Under the pieces are notes generated by a model, which saw only the letters and a list, made by a program, of their open reading frames with translations, ran no database searches and was not told where the DNA came from. A stretch of DNA of 64,000 bases from Amoebophrya sp. A120 (taxonomy: Eukaryota > Sar > Dinophyceae > Syndiniales > Amoebophryaceae). Of the stretch, positions 1 to 10,172 are shown in pieces. The stretch spans positions 10,461,655-10,525,654 of the forward strand of contig CAJINV010000004.1 in NCBI GenBank assembly GCA_905178155.1, in the 5' to 3' direction. A program made the position numbers and the translations under genes. The first letter of the stretch is position 1. Every line of letters starts with the position of its first letter.

Positions 1-586
1 GTTAGGGTTCATCTTTAGCATTTTCATTTTCAGCATTCTGCACACACGTGAAAATTTTCGGGTTCGTCTAAACCTCAAATATCAAGTTGTCAATAAATGC
101 CATTCGCTGTCTTCGGTCGCTACTGCTCAGGCATCGCTTGCAACAATAATTTTGAAAGTTCATTTTCCTTCTGGCTATCCTGGCGCATGTTGCATTGATT
201 TTAGTCGCGATAGGCTGCTCTACATACTGATAGCATAAGTATTTTTAAATCAAGGCTACATTAAGTTGAAAGAAGTCATCTAGACGTCAAGACAAGGTCT
301 GAGACGTCGGGAAAAAAAGATAGAGCCAAAAAACGCATCTGGACATAGTAATGGTTTTTGGGCTTCGGAAGTCGATAAGGCAGAAGTACATTCCTAGGGA
401 CAATAGTGGTAACTACAGCGTCGCGGCGTTTTTCGGAAACAGCAATCAATGCGAATAGAACTAGAGCCCAAAAGAACATTGAAAATCGAGTATTCAGGAG
501 CAATTTGAAATACATTCGTTGTCGTTGTGGCCGTCGCTCGCCGGTCGAACAAAATAAAAGCCGACATTTTCAAAGAAAAACCCTTT
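1..586. other. Intergenic, no gene seen
   Basis: Downstream of the methyltransferase stop codon on the minus strand. I see no convincing open frame, RNA gene or repeat here. The GTTAGGG at the very start is a single telomere-like unit and not an array. Confidence 0.5.
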
Positions 587-3500
587 TCATTTCGTCTTTT
601 CCGCGACGACAAAGAGCACCAACAGCCGCCCCTTGCAGCGGTCCGGCGTGGCCCGGCCCTCGGCGGTCAACACGAGTCGCTTGTTTCTTCTGTCGACATG
701 CAGGTCCTCCGAAAAGTCGTGCACTTTGACCGAGTCGAAGCCTCCCATCATGGTCCACTCCGACCCGTACGTGTCCGACCCCCCGATGAACGGCGCGCCG
801 CCCACGATGATCTTCTGCGCGAGGTAGGACCGGGAGCAGCCGTCGTGGAACACGACGGACTTCGGGGCGGACAATGAGCCGATCTGCCGCATCAGCGCCT
901 TGCCGTCGTTGGGGGATAAATACATCATCAACCCCTCCAAAAGCCACACGGTCGGGACGGTTTTGTCGAAACCCTTGCTGACGAGGTCCTGGACCCACTT
1001 GTTTTTCTCGGAAAATTCCGTCGCCACCACCTCCCGCTTCTTGAACAGCATCGGCCACACCTTCGCGGGGTTCCCGCTGTACCCGTCGAGTTGCGGTTTT
1101 TCCAGAATGGGTTCCTTCACGTCGAAGGTGGTCTGCTGGTCCACCTCAAATACGGTCAAGTCCTCCAGCCCCTCCATGCGGTACGCCCGGGAGTCCATGC
1201 CCGCGCCGAGCAACACCAACTGCCTCGCGCCGTGGTTTATCAAATGTAAAAATGTCTGGGTCTGGAAGAACGCAACTTGTCATGCTAAATCTGAAGCATG
1301 CAAAAATCTGTGTTGCATGATTACCAAAAGTCGTCCAGTTTTGACCAAGTCGTATCGTATCGCTTTGACCTTTGACTCCTGTCAGGGCGGCGTTAGAACA
1401 GATTTAGCCTCTGCCAATACCGTGGCGTTAGAAGTCGGGAGGGAGTTTCTCATGCAGAATATGCATGAGAGAGATCGCACAGAATCTGTCATGCTAGGAC
1501 CTGCATTCCAGATCCAGACCTCATGGGTCATGGAAAAGCTGTATGACAAATCGCGCACTCCGCCAGACCCAGACACTTTTGCATTTGATATGGTTGTGGT
1601 ACCGGTCGATGAGCAGGTCGTCGCCGAACTTGGTCCGGGGCACCAAGATCCACGCCCCCATCGGCTGGCGGCGGCCAGAACTGCCGGCCAGCGCGTAGGC
1701 GGTCGGGTCCTCGAACAGCTTATCCGGGCGGCCGGACTCCTCCCACCGACTTCCCGCGCACATGCGGCCGGTGAAGGAGTGGGGCGTCTCTATCCAACAA
1801 AACAGTGTTTTACGTTAACGGTTTTCATAGGTTTTTGTCAACCGAATTTTCACGGTGTGAAGACAATCAACGACGAAGAAACGCGGGCGGTGTGAACACT
1901 GGCCATCTTGCATGTCAAGCAGAATCTAGGTGGGATTCAGTGTTTCTTAGTCGCAATCAATCTATGGTGACTATCGTCGCAGCCTGTGGGGAAAAGTTTA
2001 GGGCTCCAAACAACACACAAACTCTGCCGTCTCAGTCAAGGGGGTAAAACATGAAAGTTCAAATTTGTTCTAATCACCCTAAATTTATGAGAAATCCGAT
2101 CAACCATCGTTGATCATCACTAGCTTACAGCGTGGGATTAGACTGAACTTCATTTTTGTTCATTTGTATGAACATGCTGATTTCACATTGGATCCAAATT
2201 TGAACGACAAATTTAGAGCCTGATTTCAATGAGCATTCAATTTAGGTCGTAGGGAATTTGCTTGGCTTATGATCCTGGTGGATTTCATATCTTGCCTAAC
2301 ATTCCCCCTTCCGAATGAACATTAAATCATCGAAATGAATCAGATGAGATGACTTTGTGTGAAATTCGCATCAATCAATCCTAGAGATTATTGAAGTCAA
2401 CAAAGTGGGCTTTCGCAAATACTTCATTAGCTTTTCGTGCGGGAGCTTTGAAGATTTGGATATACTTCTCTCCTGGAAGTGGTTTTGTCAATCCATCCGC
2501 TAGATTGATATCCGTGTTTACATAGCACAAGTCTTTTACGTAGTCTCGTACTAGGTGTAGTCGAAGACTCATGTGCTTGGATCTTTTCGTGGCTACGGTT
2601 GTCTGACTCAACGCAAGCGCGGACTTGTTGTCGTTGAAGATCAACGGTAGAGATCCTGACTCTTGTTCTGAAAACCAGTTCAAATATCCTTGGTCCATAG
2701 TCATCCTTACACAGTCATACATCGCGCAATACTCGGCTTCCATTGTTGACGTAGCTCGAATCGATTGACGTTTCGACTTCCAACAGATGGGAACTCCGCG
2801 TCGATATAGGATTGTTCCTGACGTGGATCGAAAACTTACAGAACATCCTGCAAAATCTGCATCGCAGAAAGCAATAGTGTCTCTGTATTCCTTGTTTTCT
2901 AGCTCTGCGGCTTTTGTGTAGATTTCTTTGAACTTTTTCTCTTGCTGCTTGCTGTATTCCAATCCTTGCGATTTGGTTCCTTTCAAATACGCCAGAATAC
3001 GCTTAGCATCTTTTACCGTTTGGTCGGTTGGACTAGCTACCTGCGTCGCTACTCTTTGTACTGCGAATGCGATATCAGGCCGGGCAACGCAACTGATATA
3101 CAACATTCCGCCTACTAGCGATCTTATCGGAAATGTGGAATTCGACGGCGAGTCCAAGTCTGCGTGGGAATTTGGTAAACATGGGGAAACTACTGCGCGG
3201 CAGTCCTTCATGTGAAATTTCTCAAGCAGCTTATCAGTTGCGTCTTCGCAAGTGATTTCCATGACTCTCTTTTTCGCGTTGAAGGTCAACTTTGCGCCGA
3301 GAAGGTCGCGGATCTCATTGCCTTCCTTGTCATATTCTGCGAGAATTTCTCTTCCTGGGAACTCTGCTAAAATTGCATTCATTTCTGCAGCGACAAGGTC
3401 ATCATCTTCGCCTGAGATAATGTTGTCATCTACGTAAACTGCTAGCCAGAGCTCTTGCTCTTTTCCCTGTTTGTCTTTTGCAAACTTCTTGAACAAACCT

Positions 3501-6500
3501 GGTTCGTGTTCGGATACAACCCAGCCTAACTTCTTGAGTCTGCCGGAATATTCGTCATACCAGCGGCGTGGGCTGATCTTCAGACCGTATAACGACTTTA
3601 ACAGCCTGACAACGTCGCCTTTTTCTTTGTTCTTGCTCCAGCTGTTGTGCTTGGGCAGGCGACATAACTCGATCTCGTCACCTAGAGCTGCACGCTCAAA
3701 CGCATTTGAATTATCGAACTGTCTAACTTTCCATCCGCGTGCTGCTGCTTCATCAAGTAGATACCTGTTAGCGGCATGGCTCACAGTTGGGCTGTATATT
3801 TCTCCTTGAAGAGATATCTTTTGCCTGTTTCCTAGTGCTACGAGACGACACTTGTAGCGTCCGTCTCTCTTCTTCGTGTAGATGCATACCGTCGGGATAT
3901 TCTCTAACTTATCACCCATCTCTTTGATGTCTTCTGCGGTTGCATGCCTCCACGTTTTTGCTTCTTCTAGCGCTAGGCGTTCTTTCGTATCTGACTCGAT
4001 CCATTTGATTGCGTCAGGACTTTCCAGACACTTGGCCCAAGTGTGCTGCAAGCCAAAGAGGTAAGGAGTTTCGTCCTCCTCTAATTCATGACGAATCTGG
4101 AATATAGCTTCTGCTTCTTTTTCAAATTCCATCGGTAGATCTTTCAAAAGGTCAGATGACGACACAAGATTGACTTTCTGCCTTTTCTTTGCTCGAGGGC
4201 CACGACTTTGGCCTTTGTCGTTGCGTTCTTTGCGCTTTTTCTTGTCATGCCCTCGGCCCTTCTTGCGATGTTTCTTTCGTGTAGGTCCTTCAACGAGGAT
4301 CCTAGGCGCTTCTTGTGTCTCGTTCTCTTTTTCATCAGCATCAACTGTATTAGACTTTCTTTTTCGATTTCCATTCTCAGCTTTCTTTTTCTGCTTCGGG
4401 GATTTTTCAGGCGCCTCCTCTGAAAACAAATCGAGCCAATCCTGATTAGGGTTTTGATTTTCCTCGCCCCCTTCCTCAGGTTGCTCACCCCCTTCGAAAC
4501 TCTTGCCCTCGTCGTTTTCGACGGTTTCTTTTTCCTTCGAACTGCGTTTGTCCGCATCTTCTTCATCTTTCGAACGATCGGTCCTCGGAGCGTCCTGACC
4601 ACGACTGCTTTGATCATGATCTACAGCGGGCACATTCGGCTCTACGAGCTGCGAACTATCACCCAGACGCGCCGGATTCGGAAAATCAATTAACAACTTG
4701 TCAGCGTCCGGCTTCAGATCATCTATCTTGCTGACCAGCACTGATTCATCAAACTTACAACACTTCACCTCGTGGACTCCGAAGCGGATTTTGGAGCTTT
4801 TCTTACATCGACCATCTGCGGACCACATGCCTACCAGGTATGTAGAATTTTCTTGGGCGTAGCCTAGAAAGATTCCACGGGTAAACCGGTCTTCAAGCTT
4901 CGACTTCTGTGAGTGATCCTTCGCGTATACCAAGCATCCGAAACGTCGGAAATACTTGATGGAAGGTTTTCTTTTGAAGCGTTTTTCAAATGGCGACTCG
5001 CCTCCTTTGGCTGTAGGGGTTCGGGCGAATATGTGGGAGAAAGTGCGTGCTGCATAACTCCACATACGCTTATCGACTCCGACCATCATTGCCCTCACTC
5101 CGTTCTGGTGAGTTTGATTGTATCTTTCAACTTTTCCATTTTCTTGTGGTTCGTATGGAGCTGAGTAGTCAGTATGAATCGGCGGGGACTGTTTCTGTGC
5201 TGTCTTTTTCCAAGTGCTACCTGGTTCCTTGAACTCTTTGGCATTGTCGGATCTCACTCTTTTCGGTGGTCCCTCTTCATTTATCCAGACCTGCAGCTTT
5301 GCGCCTGCTTCTGCTTTGCTTTTGCAGATGAAAGAACGAGGCCAGCTGGTTGCTTGATCGATGGCATTTAGCACCCATCTTTGCGACCAGTAGTCAGGTT
5401 CCCACGGTCCAGTAAAGTCAAAATCAACTTGGTCATTGAATTTTTCAACTTTGTAGCATTCTTTCTTCGCTTTTGCATGTTGCGCGCCTTTGCTTTTCGC
5501 GAGATCGCAGGCAGGACATCGGACTACTATTCCTGGTAGACTACGATGTCCAGCACGCTGATGATCAAGAAGCATTTTCTCAGCCTTTGTCATCATAGTG
5601 GACTCTGTCTCGATCTCTTCGCACAACAAACCCTTTTCACCTGGATCTTCGTTGAACCCAAGTGCCACGGCCGGCAGCTTGGTTCCGATCCCTTTGTGAA
5701 GAAAAATTCTCTTTCCTGTCTTCCTACTTTGCAAGTAGTTGCCCCCTTCGTCGAAAACAACTCTATAGCCTTCTTTCTTCAGTTGCTCGACACTGAGGAG
5801 GGTCTGTGGAAGGAATGGATGGAATATTGCACGCTTGCAACCAAGTGCGTTTGGTTTCAATGTGCCAAAATATCCAGGGCCATCCAACTCTTTTCCGTCT
5901 GCTACAGTTATTCGCACTGGATTACTGTCGTCCCAAGATTCGAAAATCTCTGGTCGGCCCGACATGTGACTTGTTGCGCCACTGTCGCAAATTGCATCAT
6001 CGACACAATTAAAAGCTGTTTCATGATTTCGGTGCTGCTCGTCCTTTTTATTCCGATGAGCATCGTTCGCCTCGCGCACCTTCCTCAATGCTGATTCGCG
6101 AACGCTGTAGAGGTGTGCTAGCTTTCTTGCTGTGTACTCGGGCGAATGATTTTGCTCGCTTTCTTTTGCTACGATTGAAAATACTGCATCTTGTGACAGA
6201 TTGCATTTCTCAACTCGTTCGGCTTTGGACGCATCCGAAACATGAGATCGAGGAAATAAAATCTTACGGATTTCGCGATCGGTCGACTCAAGAGCCTGGA
6301 CTTGTTGTGTCATATTTGCCATCTCTGGGGTTGCAAATTGCTCAGCAAGCTCCAGCTCTGCTCTTTTTCGTTTTCCTTTCAGCTGTCTCGTTGGACCAGC
6401 TGCATCATTGGTACAAATTTCATCTTCATTCTTATCGAGATTCGAGAATAAATCATCCATATCGATTAATGATGAAGAATCTGGATTGAAGATGTCAAGC

Positions 6501-9500
6501 TTGCTGTCGAACACACATTCATCTTCTTCAAAATGACTTGTAGTCACTGGTGGTTCATCACCAGGTGGTTGTTCTTTTTGTGGGGGGTTCTTTTGGGGGG
6601 GTATTTTTGTTAAAAATTTAGTTGAAAAACATCGCGAATAATTTGTATTATAACATCGAGTTTTCGTCAGCCGTAAGAATAGTTTTCTTACTTTTTGTAG
6701 TTTGTGTAACAAGCTACTTTTCTTCGAAACACCATCTAAGACTCAGTATTTCCTACCCTTCTTTCCTTTTCCTTTCTTACCTCCACCCTTCGGCTTGTCG
6801 TTGCCCTTGCGAACAGTATTCGTGTTGTTACCCTTACCGGAATTCTTATTGGAAGACTTGTTATTGACCTTATTGCCGTTTTTGTACCAGCAATCCTTGG
6901 TGTTGTGGGATTCCGAATTGCAATTCGAACACCACTTGGAATCTCCTGCGTAATTGGCCGCATGACTGTCGTCATTGCTACCAGCAGTGTGATTCTGGGT
7001 CAAGTTCGGATTTTGCGCGATCAGATTCGCAGCGGCTTGCTGGATCAGACTCGGCATCTCTTTCTTCAACATATTGGAGAACATCTGCTTCTCACGGTTC
7101 TTCTGAACGTGATCCGGGCGCGGGCCATGCTGGTTGCGAGAATTCTTGTTGCGGACCAGATTAGCTTTGTGCTTCGTGGTCTCTCCGTTGCTAGACAGAG
7201 CGCGTTCTTCCTCGACCATATGATTCTTGGTTTCTTCGAAACTGAATCCATTAGCCAAGGCACGCTTGTTGCACTCATCGAATTCCTCGCGCATGTTCCC
7301 GAAGATACAGTGATAGCGTAACTCTTCGGCCGTAACTTTAGCGCCCAGTTTGAAATTCCAGAAGTTCTTCAGTTTGTCAATATGTTCTTCCACGGTTTCA
7401 TCTTCACCCTGCTTGCTGTTGAAATATTCCTTGATCAACATGCGGCGGGCACCGGCGGTCTGCGGGTTAGCCTTTTCCTTGATCTGAAGCATCAACCAGA
7501 CTACACACGCGCCAGCCCCGGGCTCTTCCTGAATGTCCTGAGCTTTGGCTCGGGCCTTTCCGGTTAAGGATTTGAATACTGCACCACACAACTTCGCGTA
7601 AGCAGCGCGTACTTCGGTTGTGTAGGTGGGCCAGAAGTCCTGTTCGTGTTTGCCGTCAGCAACCCACTGATCGCAGGCTAACTGATCGACCTCATCCCAC
7701 TTGTCCACGCAGACTTCTCCTTCTAAGTCTTCTTTGAACTGGGGACCGATGTTCAACGAGAACGCCTGAGCGATCACGCTACCCGTGAACGTCTGGAAGT
7801 CCTTTCCAGTTTCTCCCTCGTGTTCCGCGTCGTACAGCATTCCGACGGTGCCGGAAGTGCTCGGACGATGGTCATCACCCGGCGCCCCCATCTTTTCACG
7901 ATGAGCACGCGCGTCGCGGTTGTGTCGTCTGTTGTACTCGGTACACGCGTAGGCGGCTACCTGTACAAGAAATTTGCAATCGAATTCAGATGGTATTCAG
8001 CATCTCACATGCGATCATCTTGTTGAATTCACGATGCAATTACAGACAAAATCAGAACTACGCTTAGACTTCTATTTTCAAAAACCGATGTAATTCAGTA
8101 CCTTCTTCGTGACCTGCTGTCGGGTCCTTGCTCTTGTACCGGCCTGCTGCTCGGTACGTTAAATCCGCCGCCCAAAACTGTAATAGTTTTTGTTGGGGAG
8201 GATTAACATGCGATTTTTGTGCTCTTGCCGTGCGTGTTCGCATTTAAAATTTCCAATGATTTTAGAAAACAGACCGAATGTAAGTACAATTTTTAGTACC
8301 TTTTTGCTCCTCGCTCGATGCTTCGGCAAAGGTTACGGGCTTCGTAGCGCGCACCTTTGGTCGCTTTGTCTCTCTTGCACCTGTGTAGGTGTATGATTAC
8401 AAATTCTCTCTTACTTTCAAACAGCCTCTGACCGTGTTTCAGCAATTGATATCACGGCAGCAAATCACCACTGTTGGTTGATTTGAACTCGGTGGCTGGG
8501 GGTTATTTTGCCTAATTTTTTAGTTCAAATTCAAACAAAAATTCTATTCAAAAACACTACCAAAAATTCAAAATTTTCTCTATTTTTCTTCGCGCTTTTA
8601 GTACCTTCCTGCGGGTCTTGGTGTGGTTGGTGGTTTGGTTCTGGTCCTGGCTTGGTAGGTGTTGTCGTGTTCGTTGCGGGGGGACCAGGCTTGGTAGTTG
8701 TTGTCGTGTTGGCACTGGTCGTGTCTTGCGTCAGCGCTCAAGGCTGTGCCGATAGAATGTCAACCGGATTTTCACGGTGTGAAGACAATCAACGACGAAG
8801 AAACGCGGGCGGTGTGAACACTGGCCATCTTGCATGTCAAGCAGAATCTAGGTGGGATTCAGTGTTTCTTAGTCGCAATCAATCTATGGTGACTATCGTC
8901 TCAGCCTGTGGGGAAAAGTTTAGGGCTCCAAACAACACACAAACTCTGACGTCTCAGTCAAGGGGGTAAAGCATGAAAGTTCAAATTTGTTCTAATCACC
9001 CTAAATTTATGAGAAATCCGATCAACCATCGTTGGTCGTCACTAGCTTACAGCGTGGGATTAGACTGAGCTTCATTTTTGTTCATTTGTATGAACATGCT
9101 GATTTCGCATTGGATCCAAATTTGAACGACAAATTTAGAGCCTGATTTCAATGAGCATTCAATTTAGGTCGTAGGGAATTTGCTTGGCTTATGATCCTGG
9201 TGGATTTCATATCTTGCCTAACAGNACAGCCTGTGGGGAAAAGTTTAGGGCTCCAAACAACACACAAACTCTGACGTCTCAGTCAAGGGGGTAAAGCATG
9301 AAAGTTCAAATTTGTTCTAATCACCCTAAATTTATGAGAAATCCGATCAACCATCGTTGGTCGTCACTAGCTTACAGCGTGGGATTAGACTGAGCTTCAT
9401 TTTTGTTCATTTGTATGAACATGCTGATTTCGCATTGGATCCAAATTTGAACGACAAATTTAGAGCCTGATTTCAATGAGCATTCAATTTAGGTCGTAGG

Positions 9501-10172
9501 GAATTTGCTTGGCTTATGATCCTGGTGGATTTCATATCTTGCCTAACAGTTTTAGATATGCATGACAGATTTTGCCTAGTATGCATGCTATGCATGACAA
9601 ATTTGGGAACGTTTTGTGATGCATTACTGCATCACAAAATCCGTTAACGTTAACACTTTTTCCTGTGATAGTCTCCACCTCCATGTCCGAATCGTCCCCG
9701 GATGAAAAGTATGCATTGCAAAAGTATCGTACTAGTATAAATTGCATCACAAATTTTGGCAAGAAGAAAGGTGTAATCTGTAATGCTGTTTTACCTTAGA
9801 AAGGAGATTTGTCATGCATATTTGCAATTAGTACGACTACGATACTTTTGCACAGGATAAAAAGCGGCCCATAGAGTCGGTGATTATCTCGCCGGAGGCG
9901 CCGGTTGTGATGGGCGGGTTCTTCGCCGAAGTGAAGGGAATCAAGGTCGTGGGTGTGAAAAATGAGCCTGGTGTAGTTGTGGAGAGAACCGCAACTCCGA
10001 GGCCAGAAAACGCAATCGGCTTGCGCCTCTTGACCAGGGTGCGGAAAAACTGCTGAATCTTTTTCGAATTCGAAGTCCCAGCCCGGAGACGAGACTGACT
10101 GCTGCGTAGGAGAGGGTATGATTTGGGTATGAATTCGAATAAAAAGGTTCTGTCTGACGTTCGTTCTTGAAA
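587..10172 (-). CDS. SAM-dependent methyltransferase, COG3315/leucine carboxyl methyltransferase-like, 3 introners
   Basis: Four exons are visible: 9860-10172, 9671-9704, 1591-1785 and 587-1232, together 1188 nt (395 residues plus stop). The core matches the Ppm1/LCMT-type O-methyltransferase family. It has RPDKLFEDPTAYALAG, then VPRTKFGDDLL, the SAM-binding motif LVLLGAGMDSRAYR, the acidic FEVDQQ strand and the WLLEGLMMYL motif. The N-terminal exon has a basic-hydrophobic stretch (RRKPIAFSGLGVAVLS) that could be a membrane anchor or targeting signal. All three introns are introners: B1 (9710-9859), C1 (1791-9670, containing a whole copia retrotransposon) and A1 (1238-1590). Removing each with one target duplication gives a continuous frame, e.g. 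DRYHN-HGARQLVLL across A1. The first visible exon has no ATG and follows a TAG that reads as a 3' splice site (TGTAG at 10173-10177), so at least one 5' exon is missing. The substrate is unknown; the fold is confident. Confidence 0.85.
1238..1590 (+). mobile_element. Introner A1 (family A, orientation I)
   Basis: 353 bp with inverted ends TATCAAATGTAAAAATGTCT / rc TATCAAATGCAAAAGTGTCT, continuing into GGGTCTGG. The 5-bp duplication on the plus strand is TGGTT (1233-1237 and 1591-1595). On the gene strand, excision joins DRYHN to HGARQ. The interior is non-palindromic and nearly matches A3, A5 and A6; A1 also carries about 60 extra bases. Confidence 0.92.
1831..1835. repeat. Target-site duplication of the copia element, GTTTT
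   Basis: GTTTT lies directly outside the LTR at 1836 and again at 9549-9553 after the other LTR. The perfect 5-bp match defines the ends of the insertion. Confidence 0.92.
1836..2301 (-). repeat. 3' LTR of copia retrotransposon
   Basis: 466 bp. In element (minus) orientation it starts TGTTAGGCAAG and ends CGGTTGACA, with TG...CA ends. I count 8 differences from the 466-bp LTR at 8758-9223 (about 98% identity), nearly all transitions, so the insertion is fairly young. Confidence 0.93.
2302..2312 (-). other. Polypurine tract of copia element
   Basis: On the minus strand GGAAGGGGGAA directly abuts the 3' LTR start TGTTAGG. This is the expected position and composition for the plus-strand priming site of reverse transcription. 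Confidence 0.8.
2381..6742 (-). CDS. pol: Copia pol polyprotein (protease, integrase, reverse transcriptase, RNase H)
   Basis: An intact frame of about 1450 codons, in the same frame as gag and separated from it by one TGA. Domains in order, counted from the TTG at 6712: aspartic protease with CDSGATSHM near residue 240; pre-integrase zinc segment HQRAGH...CPACDLAKSK; integrase core with DFTGPW, RSDNAKEF and PQENGKVER (the D, D, E triad); copia-type reverse transcriptase with LYGLKISPRRWYDEY and catalytic YVDD; RNase H with DADFAG, STMEAEY and the terminal ADGLTKPLP. The integrase-before-RT order marks Ty1/copia. No ATG starts this frame: the 30 nt after the gag stop are open, so expression is probably by readthrough of the TGA. 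No frame damage is visible, so the element may be autonomous. Confidence 0.95.
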   Translation of the reverse strand, partial: VLDGVSKKSSLLHKLQKVRKLFLRLTKTRCYNTNYSRCFSTKFLTKIPPQKNPPQKEQPPGDEPPVTTSHFEEDECVFDSKLDIFNPDSSSLIDMDDLFSNLDKNEDEICTNDAAGPTRQLKGKRKRAELELAEQFATPEMANMTQQVQALESTDREIRKILFPRSHVSDASKAERVEKCNLSQDAVFSIVAKESEQNHSPEYTARKLAHLYSVRESALRKVREANDAHRNKKDEQHRNHETAFNCVDDAICDSGATSHMSGRPEIFESWDDSNPVRITVADGKELDGPGYFGTLKPNALGCKRAIFHPFLPQTLLSVEQLKKEGYRVVFDEGGNYLQSRKTGKRIFLHKGIGTKLPAVALGFNEDPGEKGLLCEEIETESTMMTKAEKMLLDHQRAGHRSLPGIVVRCPACDLAKSKGAQHAKAKKECYKVEKFNDQVDFDFTGPWEPDYWSQRWVLNAIDQATSWPRSFICKSKAEAGAKLQVWINEEGPPKRVRSDNAKEFKEPGSTWKKTAQKQSPPIHTDYSAPYEPQENGKVERYNQTHQNGVRAMMVGVDKRMWSYAARTFSHIFARTPTAKGGESPFEKRFKRKPSIKYFRRFGCLVYAKDHSQKSKLEDRFTRGIFLGYAQENSTYLVGMWSADGRCKKSSKIRFGVHEVKCCKFDESVLVSKIDDLKPDADKLLIDFPNPARLGDSSQLVEPNVPAVDHDQSSRGQDAPRTDRSKDEEDADKRSSKEKETVENDEGKSFEGGEQPEEGGEENQNPNQDWLDLFSEEAPEKSPKQKKKAENGNRKRKSNTVDADEKENETQEAPRILVEGPTRKKHRKKGRGHDKKKRKERNDKGQSRGPRAKKRQKVNLVSSSDLLKDLPMEFEKEAEAIFQIRHELEEDETPYLFGLQHTWAKCLESPDAIKWIESDTKERLALEEAKTWRHATAEDIKEMGDKLENIPTVCIYTKKRDGRYKCRLVALGNRQKISLQGEIYSPTVSHAANRYLLDEAAARGWKVRQFDNSNAFERAALGDEIELCRLPKHNSWSKNKEKGDVVRLLKSLYGLKISPRRWYDEYSGRLKKLGWVVSEHEPGLFKKFAKDKQGKEQELWLAVYVDDNIISGEDDDLVAAEMNAILAEFPGREILAEYDKEGNEIRDLLGAKLTFNAKKRVMEITCEDATDKLLEKFHMKDCRAVVSPCLPNSHADLDSPSNSTFPIRSLVGGMLYISCVARPDIAFAVQRVATQVASPTDQTVKDAKRILAYLKGTKSQGLEYSKQQEKKFKEIYTKAAELENKEYRDTIAFCDADFAGCSVSFRSTSGTILYRRGVPICWKSKRQSIRATSTMEAEYCAMYDCVRMTMDQGYLNWFSEQESGSLPLIFNDNKSALALSQTTVATKRSKHMSLRLHLVRDYVKDLCYVNTDINLADGLTKPLPGEKYIQIFKAPARKANEVFAKAHFVDFNNL
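6743..7891 (-). CDS. gag: Copia gag (capsid/nucleocapsid)
   Basis: 382 residues from ATG at 7891 to TGA at 6743-6745. The middle (about residues 50-220) has the charged helical composition of copia capsid (gag-pre/UBN2-like), including a YFNSKQGEDETVEEHIDKLK stretch. A CX2CX4HX4C zinc knuckle (CSNCNSESHNTKDC) lies near residue 320, followed by a Lys/Gly/Asn-rich basic tail suited to RNA binding. The stop is a single TGA with pol continuing in the same frame. An 866-nt leader (7892-8757) separates the start from the 5' LTR. Confidence 0.93.
   Translation of the reverse strand: MGAPGDDHRPSTSGTVGMLYDAEHEGETGKDFQTFTGSVIAQAFSLNIGPQFKEDLEGEVCVDKWDEVDQLACDQWVADGKHEQDFWPTYTTEVRAAYAKLCGAVFKSLTGKARAKAQDIQEEPGAGACVVWLMLQIKEKANPQTAGARRMLIKEYFNSKQGEDETVEEHIDKLKNFWNFKLGAKVTAEELRYHCIFGNMREEFDECNKRALANGFSFEETKNHMVEEERALSSNGETTKHKANLVRNKNSRNQHGPRPDHVQKNREKQMFSNMLKKEMPSLIQQAAANLIAQNPNLTQNHTAGSNDDSHAANYAGDSKWCSNCNSESHNTKDCWYKNGNKVNNKSSNKNSGKGNNTNTVRKGNDKPKGGGKKGKGKKGRKY
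7892..8757 (-). other. Untranslated leader of copia element
   Basis: Lies between the 5' LTR and gag. The bases just inside the LTR (minus strand TTCTATCGGCACAGCC) should be the tRNA primer site. They do not match the usual initiator-Met site, and I cannot name the tRNA. No coding potential is seen. Confidence 0.6.
8758..9223 (-). repeat. 5' LTR of copia retrotransposon
   Basis: 466 bp, matching 1836-2301 with 8 differences. The terminal TG/CA and GTTTT target duplication logic are as for the other LTR. Confidence 0.93.
9224..9548. other. Assembly gap (N at 9225) and duplicated LTR segment
   Basis: The LTR ends at 9223 and is followed by G, which begins the target duplication. A lone N follows, then 9226-9548 repeats the 3' part of the same LTR from ACAGCCTGTGG, and the complete GTTTT duplication follows at 9549. 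This is best read as two contigs ending in the same LTR that were joined without collapsing the overlap. Confidence 0.85.
9710..9859. mobile_element. Introner B1 (family B)
   Basis: 150 bp. The ends are TATGCATTGCAAAAGTATCG and rc TATCCTGTGCAAAAGTATCG, both running on into TAC...GTA. The duplication on the plus strand is AAAAG (9705-9709 and 9860-9864). Excision on the gene strand joins SMGRF to SSGDDSDMEVE in the methyltransferase. Confidence 0.9.

Larger units (their letters stand above)
1836..9548 (-). mobile_element. Complete Ty1/copia LTR retrotransposon
   Basis: LTRs of 466 bp at 1836-2301 and 8758-9223 enclose gag and pol on the minus strand, with a polypurine tract and a GTTTT target duplication. 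The segment 9226-9548 repeats the end of the 5' LTR after a single N at 9225. This looks like an assembly join and not biology, so the true element is about 325 bp shorter. The element sits inside introner C1 in a methyltransferase gene, in the same orientation as the gene. Confidence 0.92.
1791..9670. mobile_element. Introner C1, split by a copia retrotransposon
   Basis: The ends are TATCCAACAAAACAGTGTTT at 1791 and, reverse complemented, TATCACAGGAAAAAGTGTTA at 9670. Both arms continue to ACGTTAACGG. The 5-bp duplication on the plus strand is GTCTC (1786-1790 and 9671-9675). Without the retrotransposon the element is about 160 bp. Excision on the gene strand joins DMEVE to TPHSFTG in the methyltransferase. 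Confidence 0.88.
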
